Translations under genes and position numbers: made by a program
Notes under the pieces: generated by a model
Databases searched by the model: none
The model's input: the letters and a program-made list of their open reading frames with translations, nothing else
What the model was told of the DNA's origin: nothing
In this document: positions 34,682 through 52,450 of the stretch, one piece after another
Position numbering within the stretch: position 1 is the stretch's first letter
Layout: each line of letters begins with the position of its first letter
Source of the DNA: Mortierella sp. BCC40632
Lineage: Eukaryota; Mortierellomycota; Mortierellomycetes; Mortierellales; Mortierellaceae
NCBI GenBank assembly: GCA_011634665.1
Contig: WAEK01000002.1
Coordinates: 889,001 to 953,000, forward strand
DNA length: 64,000 nucleotides
Direction of reading: 5' to 3'

Positions 34682-36868
34682 ATGAGCTCGTTCAAGAGAC
34701 GCGTCCCTTCTGCACAAGCGAGCCTGCCTGCTGGATGTCGTCTTTCCGCCTATAATGGACAAGTCCTCATCTCGACTGGTGTTCCTTCGTTGGATGATAT
34801 CCTTGGTGGAGGATTACCCGTGGGAACCATTTTGTTGATCCAGGAAGACCGTCAAACTTCGTATGGTCAATTACTTTTGAAATATTTTTTGAGACAAGGA
34901 GTGGTGGCAGGAGACAAGTGTGTGGTTGTCAGTGGAGATGAACCTCCTGAGGCGATTGTGAGATCCTTGATGGGCATTGCAGGGGAAGAATCCTTGAGTA
35001 CCTCTCTCCAAAAGGGAGTTGATAACCGGGATGGAGCTGAAAATGAGGAAGGTGATGGCTCAAGCAAATCGAAAACCAAGGGCACCGCTTCGAACTCGGG
35101 AGAGGATGGAGACAATGACTCTGTTCAAGACAAGCTGACCATTGCCTGGAGATATAGTGGTCTCAAGAAGTTTGAGAGTGGTGTCGAGGCAAGGAACACG
35201 CCTTGTAAGTGAGGAGGAAAGAAAAGCCTTTGTCTCTCTTTATCTTTAACAATACCCGCCCTGCATGCATCATTTTCTTTTTCTAAACATATTCACCCGT
35301 CTATTGATCCTGACTAGCTATTTCGCCTCGCATCAACAAATCAACAACTTCGACTCCTGAATCCACACCTACGGCAGCCCAAGTTCCCTTTTGTGAACAA
35401 TTCGATCTCACGACCAGGATCTCGGCCAAGGCGCTTGAATCGGCAGATACAACTTTGATCGATTCTGGAGATCTCTTGCGAGGCTTTAAAGGAAAACCTC
35501 TCTCGAGTCACTCTCAAGTCGAAAGCAGTGGCGATGAGGACGATGAGGAGGAGGAGGAGGAAGATGACATGGATCCACCAGATCTTTACAAGAGTGTGTT
35601 GGAAAAGATTCGTGATGTGGTTGTGAATGGAGGGTACAGTACCACGCTGGCTAAAAAGGAGACCGCGGATACTACAACAGCGACTGCTAGCAAGCTGGCG
35701 GAACGTCATATCTGTCGTATTGGAATCAACTCGATTGCATCCCCAAGCTGGCGAAGCAAGACGCCTCATGTAAGGAAAATATATATTGGAAATCTAGAGA
35801 GAGAGAAAAAAAAAGAAAAGAAAAGAAAAGAAAAGAGGCACTCCAGCTCTCTTGATTGTTCTTGTCCCCCACCCCTAACTGCTTCGACTTGCGTTTCTCT
35901 CCTTCGATCTATTTTTTTTTTTTTTTTTTTTTTTTTAGGACCTCTACAAGTTCCTACATGCACTTCGTGGACTTCTTCGATTCAGTTTTGGTGCAGCGGT
36001 AGTTACGATCCCAGCTCATCTCTACGGCACAATGGATCAGCGTCATGCCACGGATGGCTCCACCACCTCACCCTTTATCCATCGTCTGGAACAACTCTGT
36101 GATGCCTCGGTTCGAATTGAATCATTTGCTGGAGCTTTGACAAACTCTTCCTCGGCCGCATCGGATTATCATGGTCTTTTCCATGTTCACAAGATCCCTG
36201 TTCTCAACTCTCTTGTCCCCTCATCCACAAAACTCTCAATCCTCTTGGATGGTTCAGTCAAGGGTACAGGTGGTGCTAGTGGTGCACGTCCAGGCAGTGG
36301 AAGCACGGGCAAAGGAATGAACAACCTTGGATTCAAGGTGCGTCGTAAACGATTTGCTATCGAGACATTCCATTTGCCGCCTGAGGGAGGTGTTGGTCAA
36401 AGAAGGACATCTGCCGAACCTTCGTCCTCACCCGCTGCATCGTTGGCTCAACGCAAGTCTGGATCATCGACTGGATCATCTTCAAGTTCTCAGACCAGCA
36501 CTGGGACTGCTAGCTCCACCACCACTACTACTACAACCACTACGACTAGCACAACCTCAAAGTCGTCGGGCACTGCTACTCGCACAGGATCGTTCTCCAA
36601 ACGCTCCAACATTGCAGAGACAGGATCTCTAAAATCTAGAATTGGCAGCGCTTCTTCGACGCCAGGCAAAGTAGATATTCATTCAGTCCCGGGTGCCAGT
36701 GGAATTGCCAGAAAGATGATGGGTCTCCCACCTGCTGGTATTCAGGGGGCCGTGTCAACTGGCTGTAGTACTAGCTCAGGTTCCACACAGCAGCAGCAAC
36801 CCCATGTTCATGGTCACCGCCAGACGCCCAACGCTGGTGGAACAGGGAACAGTCTACTGGACTTTTAG
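34682..36868 (+). CDS. ELP4: Elongator complex subunit 4 (PAXNEB), 3 exons
   Basis: Exons: 34682-35204, 35318-35769, 35939-36868; 634 aa. Family blocks in order: GVPSLDDILGGGLPVGTILL and YGQLLLKYFLRQG near the N-terminus, IAWRYSGLKKFE, CEQFDLTTRIS, CRIGINSIASPSW, LYKFLHALRGLLRFS, ALTNSSSAASDYHGLFHV and LGFKVRRKRFAIETFHLPPE. ELP4 has a RecA-like fold without a working P-loop and forms the Elp456 ring of Elongator, which modifies wobble uridines of tRNA. The Ser/Thr-rich tail (about residues 440-634) and the acidic insert in exon 2 have no family counterpart. It is convergent with the LeuRS gene, 328 bp apart. Confidence 0.93.
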
Positions 36869-37196
36869 ACCCTCCCTCTTTCCCCCTCCCTCACTTGGCC
36901 GAATCTGAGAAAATAATAAAAGAAAGAATGCATGGCACCTCGTTCTAGTTCATAAAAAAAAAAAAAAAAAAAAAAAAAATGGACAGACTGCAAATAAAGA
37001 AAGCTCGTAATCTCTACGAGATATTCTATTTTGTCTTTCCTACTCTATAATACATGTTCTCGATTAGAATCCTCCAAGAACCCACAGTCTGATTCCTCAT
37101 AAAACCATACGATTTTCAAGAAGAAAAAAAAATGGAGAAGAATGCCTCTCCCTTCTTCTTCTTCGGATCCACATATCTTTTTTTTTCTTTTTTCTT
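36869..37196. other. convergent 3' intergenic (ELP4 / LeuRS)
   Basis: Short spacer with AATAATAAA-like signals just after the ELP4 stop and a poly-A run (about 36954-36979). The minus-strand LeuRS 3' flank is rich in T/C. No gene seen. Confidence 0.6.
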
Positions 37197-40985
<3,789 letters not shown>

Positions 40986-41501
40986 TTAAACTTTTTTTCC
41001 CTCTCTCTCTCTCTTTCTTCTATCTTCTCTGCCGCTCTCTCTCTCGCTCTCTCTCCTCTCCCGCTCTCGTGTCCTCTTCAGACATCCGACTCTTGGGCGA
41101 AGCTCCTACCTGACAATCGCCACTCTGAGTCTTAGGTCAAGCATATTGCCATACCCTCAGAACTAAAGCTGCTATTACCAATACACTTTCCTCAGCTTCG
41201 TTGACACTCCCTGCACTTTTCTGGGACTCCTCCTAATCCTACAATAATCCAAAAAGCGGGTATCAGCTAGAGCTGACTTCTTCACAACATGTCCGTTGCT
41301 TTCCAATCCTTCTTCCTCTTCCCATCCTTGTTCCTCCAAGTAGATAATGCTCCTCACTCAGGAGTCTGCTTAAGACTCCTCTATCGCACCATCACAGCAG
41401 CCTCGACTTTGTATTTTCCTCCTGCCCTCTCTTCCCCCAGTCTGTACCGCTTCAAAGGAGATACAAAAGAGAAATCCATGGTTCCCCAGGAGTGTCCTCC
41501 A

Positions 41502-41699
41502 GCTCGACTCAACTCAAGCTCAACTCATGGAGACGAATTAAGGTGGGTCGATGAGTTAAGCTGATGAGTGGTATTTAGTTGATGAATTGAGTCGAGTTGA
41601 TGGGGTAGTGTCAGTAAAGTGAATAGAGTTCTTCGAATGGTCAACTCATCCCTGCATGAGTTGAGCTAAGTCCCTTTCATGAGTGGAGTTGAGTCGAGC
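41502..41699. repeat. 198-bp element with perfect 14-bp terminal inverted repeats (MITE-like)
   Basis: GCTCGACTCAACTC at 41502-41515 is exactly inverted at 41686-41699; ACTCATG pairs again just inside after a 6-base offset. Several more GAGTTGA/TCAACTC copies lie within. No clear target duplication flanks it, and it codes for nothing. Confidence 0.6.
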
Positions 41700-41720
41700 C
41701 CCCCCCCCCCCCCCCCCCCC
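41699..41720. repeat. poly-C run of 22 followed by TCCCC repeats
   Basis: C from 41699 to 41720, then three TCCCC units. It directly follows the inverted-repeat element. Confidence 0.95.
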
Positions 41721-41931
41721 TCCCCTCCCCTCCCCGTCCTCTTTCTCTTCTCAACTCAACTCGGCTCATAGGAAACACGATTCTTGGATCACTCCATATC
41801 CAAAAAATGTGGCGTCAATGCTCCTCCAAAAAGAGGGCGAAGCAACGATCTGCTTCTTCCGGCAACCCAAGTGTCCAAAACGATCTCGCCAACTTCAAGG
41901 AAAGACCTGGCGAGGTAAAAAGAGTCAAAAG

Positions 41932-42005
41932 TGTTTGTACTCGGACTCGAACCGAGGACCGTCTGTGTGTTAGACAGACGTGATAACCAACTACACCATA
42001 CAAAC
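41932..42005 (-). tRNA. tRNA-Val (anticodon AAC)
   Basis: On the minus strand the acceptor GTTTGTA pairs with TACAAAC, followed by discriminator A. The D arm is GGTGTAGTTGGTTATCAC. The anticodon stem TCTGT/ACAGA encloses loop CTAACAC with anticodon AAC. The T arm CTCGG-TTCGAGT-CCGAG is perfect. 74 nt with discriminator, no intron. Confidence 0.95.
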
Positions 42006-43522
42006 GAATGAAGATGAATGTTGATGTTTCTTGCATACTTTGTTTACGTTTCTCAAGTTGTGGCTTGGTATTGCTCTGTCGGATCCTCTATTTCCTTCGC
42101 CTGATCCTACTTACTTCCAGGACTGAATGGTATTGAGCCCACCAAAGGGGGGGCAGAGAAGGGGGAAAGACAGGGTCGCGTGTGTGGAGCTGAGCCTAGG
42201 ATTCAGCAAATCAGGAACGGACATTGTCGCACGATCTGGGGATATATCAGTTTTTTTTTTTTTTTTTGCGTGTGTGTTGTGTGTTGTTTCCATTTTCATC
42301 AAGTTGTGTCCACTCTTTTGGGTAACGGTTCCCCTCTTTGCTTCACTCGCTCTCCCTTCTATTTGCATGTTTCTCTCCCTCTTTCCTCCTATTCCACTTG
42401 TGCCCTATTTGGGTCTAGACAGAGATATTATCAATGTGATAGAGATTGTGTAGTAGATGAGGGATTTGACGGAGAAAGGAGGAAGAGTCTCAAGGAAGAA
42501 TAAGAAGAAGAGGAAGAAGAAGAAGAGAGGGTGTGGAAACCTGGGAATGCTCAGCTGCACACACATCCACACGACCGAACTGGTTCTTTTGGCCCTTTCT
42601 CCGCTAGAGAATGGAATAAATGGAAGAAAACGTGCGAGGACAGGGTGCTCAAAGATGGTTCGAAGAGCAGTCTACTTCGCGTTATTCATTACTATAATCA
42701 GGGCCATGCGGGTAAAATAGAGTGCTGGATGGACTTGGGGTTAAAAAAAAAAGGGCTGCACAACAAAAGCAGACACGCAGGCAGCACGGCGGGGCCTGTT
42801 GGCTGGATCAATTAAATGGACCAAGATCACTTGGACTTTTTGTGCGTGCGCCAGCTGTTGGGGGACAGAGTAGGGAACAAAATGTACACAAAGATGCATG
42901 TGCACACGGTCGTTATGCGGGTGGAGGAGAATGAATATGAGAGTGGGGAGGAGGGTGGAGACCGACCCAGGGAAAGAGAGAGAGGAAAACGAAGAAGAGA
43001 AAGACGAAGAGGATTAGGAGGAGGAGCAGACTAAGACGGGAGCTGAGCGATTTTTTTTTTTACACTTCACACCACCAATGGCCCAGCAAAATAAGGGAGT
43101 GGACCTTGAGAGAGAGAATACGATGAGAGGCAATCGAGAATGGAGGTGGTGCGAGCGCATGCGCGGATTGGCTGGCAAGGACCCCACGTGCGGCATTTTT
43201 TTCTTTTTTTTCGCGGCAGCATTGCAGGGCTTCGTGCGCACACGACTTTTTTTTATATTTGTCTGTTGCTCTCTCCTACCTTGGCTTCAATGTAGGGCTT
43301 TCACAGACCGACGGATCAGCCTGCGTGCCAGGGCCACGCCCCGCCACAGGGAGTTCTCCATGGGCGAATGGCTTCTGTTTCTTCCTCTCCTCTCTCTCCC
43401 TCTTTCTCTTTTCTTTCTTTCTTCTTTCTCTCTTTATACTTGCTCACCCTCTTTCTCTCTTTCTCATCTCTATTCCTTGCATCCACTCTTACCTTATCTC
43501 TTCCTCATCTCTCTCTCTCTCA

Positions 43523-43578
<56 letters not shown>

Positions 43579-44433
43579 ACACACACATTCTCTCTCCTCC
43601 CATCTCTCTCTCTGTCTCTCTTGCCTATTTTTTTTTTCTCCTGGCAACCTCTCCTCAGCCCTTGTGGCTCCTTGTGCCCCTCTCACACACTCAGTCTCTC
43701 ACCCTCTGTCCTTCTCGCTCACTTATCCATTCGCGTGCCCAGTCTTTCGCTCGGTCCAAATTTCTATTCCGCCTCGACCCCACCCGCCACTTTCATCATT
43801 CTCGTCCTTTTTATTTTTACTCTTTTTTCTTCTTCAGCGCCCAGCACTTCTGCTGCTGGATCGATAATATACAGATACAAAAGACGAGGTACGGGACCCA
43901 ACAGACTAGAACATAAGCTCTTCCACACGAACCAACAAAGTAGCGTGAGCGGGGTGCGGCCGGAGCGACTGCCCGTGTGTGAGAGCAAGAACGTGAGTGG
44001 GGCGGGCAGAGTATGCAGACGACTAGCAGGGGATGCAGTTTGGCTGGGTAAGAGAAAAAAGAGAGGGGGGGGCGTGGTGGTGGTCCAAGGTGGCGGTGGA
44101 AGGAGAGAGAGAGAGAGAAAAAAAAAAAAAAAAAAAAAAACGAGACGAGACGAGACAGGTGCGTGAGCGTGTGGCCCAAAGAAGACGAGGTGAAAGAAAG
44201 GCCGAGGACAGACGAAAAGGAAACGTGGGCATGTGCGAGGCCTGGCGGTGGGCGGCAATTGGCTGCAGCACGGAGAGCGGTGCGGCCGAGAGCCAAGGGA
44301 CTAGTCGCTGCGACGGATCCGTATCACGTTCCGCACCGACTCGGCCTGCGTGGGCCTAGTGAGGTGTTGACCACGACCCATCGCCTTGTCGGCGGCAGGG
44401 CGTGCGTCGAGGGCGCACGCAGGGCGAATCTGA

Positions 44434-44473
<40 letters not shown>

Positions 44474-44954
44474 CGAAAAGCACAAAGCAAGAAAGAAGAG
44501 CTACCTTGGGGAGAGTACCATGGGAACAAGTGCGAGCGAGCAATGATAGCAACCGTAGCAACAACGACGACGATGTTGATAGAGAGGAGTAGGCTGGCGA
44601 CGGCGATTTGCTCGGCAGGGCATTGGCACAAATCGCTTCTTGCCCCTTGACTCCCTGTCTGTCTACTTCCGTAGACTTCTCCGTTTCCGATTCTCTTTTA
44701 TCTGTCGCCTGTTTCGCTCGCTTGTTCGTTCTCTATCTCTTTCCTTTCTTCTTTCTTTCTTTCTTTCTCTCTCTTTCTCTCTTTCTCTTCTTGTCGCCTG
44801 TCTGTCATCCTCACTTCGCATCATCCGCTCACTCTTTCCCCCCTTCGTCTTCCTCCTTCTCACACCCCTTCACCTCCCCTTTCTGCTCCCCTTTGTTCAT
44901 CTCCAGCACCGGCACTCGTGCTTGACGCATCCTGCAAGCTCACTTGAACTGACT

Positions 44955-45001
<47 letters not shown>

Positions 45002-45105
45002 GCCCTATCTTTCTTCCCTTCCTTTTCGGCTCCTGTGACATTCTTTGTCCTGTCTTCCCTGCTTCTCTCCTCCTCCACATTCACAGCACATCCGCGGCGC
45101 AAGCG
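42006..45105. other. 3.1-kb intergenic and leader region upstream of the bHLH gene
   Basis: Open frames here are low-complexity CT or CA translations; I accept none as genes. It holds a CA microsatellite (43525-43578), a CT tract (44435-44470), a palindromic CACGTG with a nearby inverted CCAAT (43165-43190), and a long pyrimidine-rich stretch (44690-45060) that is probably the bHLH promoter and leader. Confidence 0.5.
43525..43578. repeat. CA dinucleotide microsatellite
   Basis: About 24 CA units with one interruption near 43577, within a CT-rich region. Confidence 0.95.
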
Positions 45106-47640
45106 ATGCGATCCTCGTCTGAGAAACCCATCCCCGTATCCCAGCCTCACCCACACTACAAACCTATTGCCCCTGCGTCGCTCCTGCGCGGCTACTCTTC
45201 TTCGCCTTCTTCCCCATCCTCTACTTTGCCATCCATCTCATCATCGTCACTGCCACCGCCGTTGACGCCTGACCCGTCACCTGCCATGAATCCTCAGGAT
45301 CCTGGTCCTCGACCTCCTATGTCTACGTCCTCTTCCTCCCGATCCGCTGTCTCTCCCGCGACTGGGCCTCGCGACACGCTTCTCCACTCCATGGCCCCGT
45401 CGAACCCAAGTCCACGTTTATACCCAGAGCGATCTAGACAGTCGTCCATCATCTCATTGCCTCCCTTGACGTTTGCTGGCCACTCTGCTTCAGTCCCGCC
45501 GTCTTCGTCTTCCTCCTCCTCCTCCTCCTCCTCCACACGAGCGTTGCATACGCTCTATCCCAACGCCACTCCTCCCATGTCTCCTGCACATGCACTGCTC
45601 TCTCCTTCAACCCACTCTACCGATCCATCGCACCACTCTTCCACGGGCTTTTATCAACTTCCACCTCCACTCCAGGCTTTTCGACCACACGACCCTGTTC
45701 ACCAGTCGCCCGTTCTTTCTCCTCAAGGCACTCACGGCCATGGCAATCACCATGGGAATAGCCATGGTCCAAGTCAGGGAACACTACCCCCACTTCCACG
45801 ATCTACACCAACCCTCAGCTATACCCAATCGCCAAGGACGCATCCCCAGCAGCATTCTCCGCTGCTGAACCCACACACGACCTTGACCTCGTCGCCATCG
45901 ATCGGTCCGCTCTCACCTTACCCCACACCTCAACACAAGCCTCAACACCCGTCTAGTCCGCACGGATCACCTCGATATGATTTGAAGCTTCACCACCACG
46001 CTACACTGCCTTCTACGGTCATCCTGCCTGCCTCGGCTCATTCCTCAGGTTCCTTCCAACCCATGACTCTTCCAAGGCCCCAGCTTCCACCTCCATCGCC
46101 CTATGGTCCTTCGTCTAGCAATGGCTCGGTTGCGTCAGCGCCTGGAGCCTCTCCTGTCGGGCCTGGCCCCTTTGCGGCTGGTTCGGGTCCCAAGAGTCCA
46201 TCTGAGTTTGCTACACCTCTCAAGAGTCCATCGTCATCGTCTTCGACGCGTCAACGGTCTGCTCCCAACTCTCCTCGTCGGTTTATGATGCTCCCACCTC
46301 AGACAGCGCCACTTGCTGCAGGTGGGTCCTCGACTGGTCGAGCATTGAGCAAGGGGACAACATCGACGACGTCGACCAGTACCGCAACGCCATCCTCAGG
46401 TAAACGGAGGTCCTCGTCCAACACTAAGGCACTAGACCAAGAGACAAGAGATATGATGCGTAAAGTGTCTCATTCGGCTATTGAGCGAAGACGACGTGAG
46501 CGAATCAATGACAAGATTCTTCAATTGAAGCACTTGGTACCAGCGTGCGTGGATGAAGACCATTTGCACAAGCTCTCGATTCTCCAGAGTACAATTGAGT
46601 ACATTCAGTATCTCAAGTCCTCCCTGCCCGAATCGGTTGCGAATGCCAAATTTGGTCGTGCAACGAACAATAATCCGAACAACAAGACCACAGACATGTT
46701 GGATGCAATCAATGCTGGTCAGGGCTCGGGAACAACCTTTGCTCCTATGATGACCACAGGGCTCGGACATCCTTATGCAAAACGGATCAAGCTTGACACT
46801 GCACCACACAAGTCATCCTCGTCCTCTTCGTCCAACGCTTCTGGTACGGCCTCTTTGGGTACAAGAGCACCGAGCATGTCCCCTGTTTCGAGACCCATGA
46901 TGGCACCTTCCTCCCCCCCTGCACATGATCCGCGACGGTTTTCACTTGCACAGTCTTCTTCGGACGAAGATGCGAAAGAGGGACTGTTGATGCTATCTCA
47001 GTTTTCATCACGTGTGCATTCCGCGAACCCTTCGCCCAACTTGGTGCCTGAAGCGGCACCCAAGGATGATCTTGAGCATGATTTCCGAGATGCGTATGAG
47101 CGAGAGCAGGAGGATGAGGATGAGGATGAAGATGAAGATGAGCACGAGTATGAAGTTCAAGAGAAGTATCCTATTGCTACCAAGGCACAAAAGTCCAAGT
47201 CCTCCAAGGGAGTGACCAAGAGATCACAGAAGCAACAGAGTCGGACCAAGCAGCAAGGTGCTAAGCATCGGATAGAGACATCGACGAGAAAATCGTCCAC
47301 CTCGTCATCGGGTTCTTCTGGATCTATGCGAGTGCAAAAGCGCAAGAACGGAGCTTTTCTTGATGAGGCTGGAGCACGAAGAGGAGAGGAAGCAGGCGAA
47401 GGAGACAGAGATGAGATGGAGGAAGAAGAAGAGAGAGAAGAAGAAGGAGGAGGAGGAGGAGGAGGAGGAAGAGGAGAGGTAGAGGAAGAAGAGGAGGAAG
47501 AAGATTTTGGACCGTCGGATGATCTAGAAGACGAGGATTATCGGGATGAAGCGGAGGAGGTACGACACCAGCAGCGAGCACGGGACGAGACGCGTCGAAG
47601 GAGTAGCAGCAAGATGAGTGTGGATCAGATGTTGTGTTAG
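45106..47640 (+). CDS. bHLH transcription factor, single exon
   Basis: 844 aa without an intron, from the ATG at 45106. The bHLH domain lies at about residues 452-510: HSAIERRRRERINDKI basic region and helix 1, then LKHLVPAC, then LHKLSILQSTIEYIQYLK helix 2. His, Glu and Arg at basic positions 5, 9 and 13 predict binding to CACGTG E-boxes. The rest is Ser/Pro/His-rich before the domain and acidic, Arg/Ser-rich after it, with Asp/Glu and Gly runs near the end. There is no leucine zipper directly after helix 2. No known target or orthologue can be assigned. A CACGTG lies near 43185 and another just after the gene near 47735, so self-regulation is possible but unproven. Confidence 0.85.
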   Translation: MRSSSEKPIPVSQPHPHYKPIAPASLLRGYSSSPSSPSSTLPSISSSSLPPPLTPDPSPAMNPQDPGPRPPMSTSSSSRSAVSPATGPRDTLLHSMAPSNPSPRLYPERSRQSSIISLPPLTFAGHSASVPPSSSSSSSSSSSTRALHTLYPNATPPMSPAHALLSPSTHSTDPSHHSSTGFYQLPPPLQAFRPHDPVHQSPVLSPQGTHGHGNHHGNSHGPSQGTLPPLPRSTPTLSYTQSPRTHPQQHSPLLNPHTTLTSSPSIGPLSPYPTPQHKPQHPSSPHGSPRYDLKLHHHATLPSTVILPASAHSSGSFQPMTLPRPQLPPPSPYGPSSSNGSVASAPGASPVGPGPFAAGSGPKSPSEFATPLKSPSSSSSTRQRSAPNSPRRFMMLPPQTAPLAAGGSSTGRALSKGTTSTTSTSTATPSSGKRRSSSNTKALDQETRDMMRKVSHSAIERRRRERINDKILQLKHLVPACVDEDHLHKLSILQSTIEYIQYLKSSLPESVANAKFGRATNNNPNNKTTDMLDAINAGQGSGTTFAPMMTTGLGHPYAKRIKLDTAPHKSSSSSSSNASGTASLGTRAPSMSPVSRPMMAPSSPPAHDPRRFSLAQSSSDEDAKEGLLMLSQFSSRVHSANPSPNLVPEAAPKDDLEHDFRDAYEREQEDEDEDEDEDEHEYEVQEKYPIATKAQKSKSSKGVTKRSQKQQSRTKQQGAKHRIETSTRKSSTSSSGSSGSMRVQKRKNGAFLDEAGARRGEEAGEGDRDEMEEEEEREEEGGGGGGGGRGEVEEEEEEEDFGPSDDLEDEDYRDEAEEVRHQQRARDETRRRSSSKMSVDQMLC

Positions 47641-48916
47641 ACCCAAAGCATCACTGGCCACTTGTATAGTTTTTTTTTTTTTTTTCTCTCTTCATCTTTT
47701 TTTTTTTCTCTCTCTTCATAGTACGTAGTAATAGCACGTGTGTGTGTTGTTGTGTGTGTGTAGGATATTACAGATTACAGAAAGTGTTTCCATTCTAGGC
47801 AGCTGAGAGAGGGAGAAAAGGTTGGGGAAGAGAGAGAGCGAGAGAAGCAGAGAGAGAGAGAGAAAGAAGCAGCAGAGAGAGAGAGAGAGAGGGAGAGAGA
47901 AGCAGAGAGAGGCTGTGATGGGATCAGATGCAGCGCTGATAAGATATCCGAGAGCGTTACTCGAGGGTGTTATCATGTTCCGCATCACCATAATTGCTCA
48001 GCAACGGCTCGACCCTTCCTCCCTCCCTCTCCTCCTCCTCCCCTTCTCTTTCCCTTTGCCTGCCCTTTGCCCTTCCCTTTAGCTTTAGCTTTTTTCTCGG
48101 TCTTGTCTCGCCGACATTTTCTTTTTTCATTCGCCTTTTGCCGCCACTTTCCTTCCCCTCCCCTCCACCACCACTACCACCAGTACTACTCTTACAGCGC
48201 GTGTCAATAGAGAAACAGGCGCGTGTTGTGTCTGTCTGCTGTGTCGGCTGCCCTGCTCCTCTTCACTCAAGCACACCGAGTCGGGTCTGGCGAAGAGAGC
48301 AAAGAAAGGATGGGGACCAAATGAATGAGAATGAGAGCTAGAAAGAGAGAAGGGAGAGAGGCAGAAGAGCGAAGAGTGAAATGACTGGTGTGCCTGGAAT
48401 GAACAGAATGTGTGAGATCCAAGATCAGATCCGCCGTCTCCCTACCCTGGTCTGGGAACCACGGCGGGACTCGGACCACGGGCCGGGAGAAAAAAAGAAA
48501 CTCTAGCCGGCCACAAGGGCTGGTTGGGTTGGGTTGGGTTGGGTCATAGTCAAGAGAGCGGAGAGAGCCATTTTGGGTGATGGGACTACTGCCTGTCTGT
48601 CCTGCCTGTCTACCTACCTGTCTGCTGCACCAACTCACCACACACACACGCACACGCAGACAGACCGACCACAGGACTGGCGATTCGCCATTAGACCAGA
48701 CCTCTGCTAGACTGGTCGGACTGGGCCATTGAGCCGGGCTGGGCCAGCACTGGAGGAGACCGTTTCTCGTTCTCGTAGCTCAGTCCTTTTTTTTTTTTTT
48801 TTCTCGTATCTCTTTTTCTTTCTCTCTCTCTTCTTTCTTTCTCTCTTTCGCACTCTCTCCCCACTCTACCCTCCCTTCACCCTTCTCACCCTTCTTCTCT
48901 TCACATCCTTCCAACC
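47641..48916. other. intergenic region between bHLH and adenylate kinase genes
   Basis: Poly-T and GA tracts (about 47670-47905), a TTGGG tandem repeat (48522-48544) and the CT-rich adenylate kinase leader (48787-48916). No gene seen. Confidence 0.55.
48522..48544 (+). repeat. TTGGG tandem repeat (G-quadruplex-capable)
   Basis: GG followed by four TTGGG units. Four or more G-runs in 23 bases can fold as a quadruplex. It resembles but does not equal the TTAGGG telomere repeat. Confidence 0.7.
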
Positions 48917-51670
<2,754 letters not shown>

Positions 51671-52450
51671 GGAGTTACTCTCTATATTCTCTATCTCTTT
51701 CTTTTTTTTTTTTTTCTCTCCAACTCTTAGCCTTCCCTCCTCTACATGTACTTTTTTTTCCCCTCCTTTAGTTTTGCTTTCCCTTTTTTTTCTTTCGTCT
51801 TTCAAAAGCGCTGTCAGTCAAGTCTGACCGTTTTGTGAACGGTCATTAGCCGTTAAATTACATAGATCCCTTTGCAATGAAAAAAAAAAAAAATAATCCA
51901 ATAAAAAAAAACTTCTTTTTTTTTTTTTCCCCCCAAAAAAAAAAAAAACTATCCCAGCCCATCCAAAGAATATCATACAACAACAAACGCAACATTACTC
52001 TATCTCTCACACACACGCACACAAGGTAGCAAGCTTCTTTGATCCGAATCTCGACTCTTTTTTTTTTCTTTTTAAACTTCTCCCACGCCTTTTTCTTCCT
52101 TTACATGTCTTTCCTATCGCTCTCCCTACTCTTATCCTTTCTACTCTAATGAAAAACCATAGTTCTGTAAACACTTGTTGAGTTGAAACAAAAAAAAAAA
52201 AAAAAAGGCTATGTGAGCCCCGGGTTACTTTTTTAGTGACCTTGTTGGAAAGGAAAAAAGGGCGATACGGAGAAACTATGAACATGCTATATAAGAAAAA
52301 GAGATGATGATGTTGTGTGGGGGATATGCAGCGTGCATGACAGGGTCAACACACGAGTTACAAAACGGAAAGGAATGTGTTGCAGCAGGGTGGAGGAAGA
52401 AGATCGGAGGTATTTGGAGAAAGATAGGTGTAATTGTCTCGCACTCTTTT
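51671..52450. other. convergent 3' intergenic (adenylate kinase / adenylosuccinate lyase)
   Basis: Dense A and T runs (51879-51950, 52190-52207) and T/C-rich DNA. No gene seen. Confidence 0.6.

Noticed and set aside
41289..41564. 91-aa open frame upstream of LeuRS
   Set aside because: No motif, poor codon context, and it runs into the inverted-repeat element.
43078..44166. 362-aa open frame through CA/CT repeats
   Set aside because: Most of it is microsatellite translation (His-Thr and Ser-Leu repeats) with no motif; two other frames are equally open.
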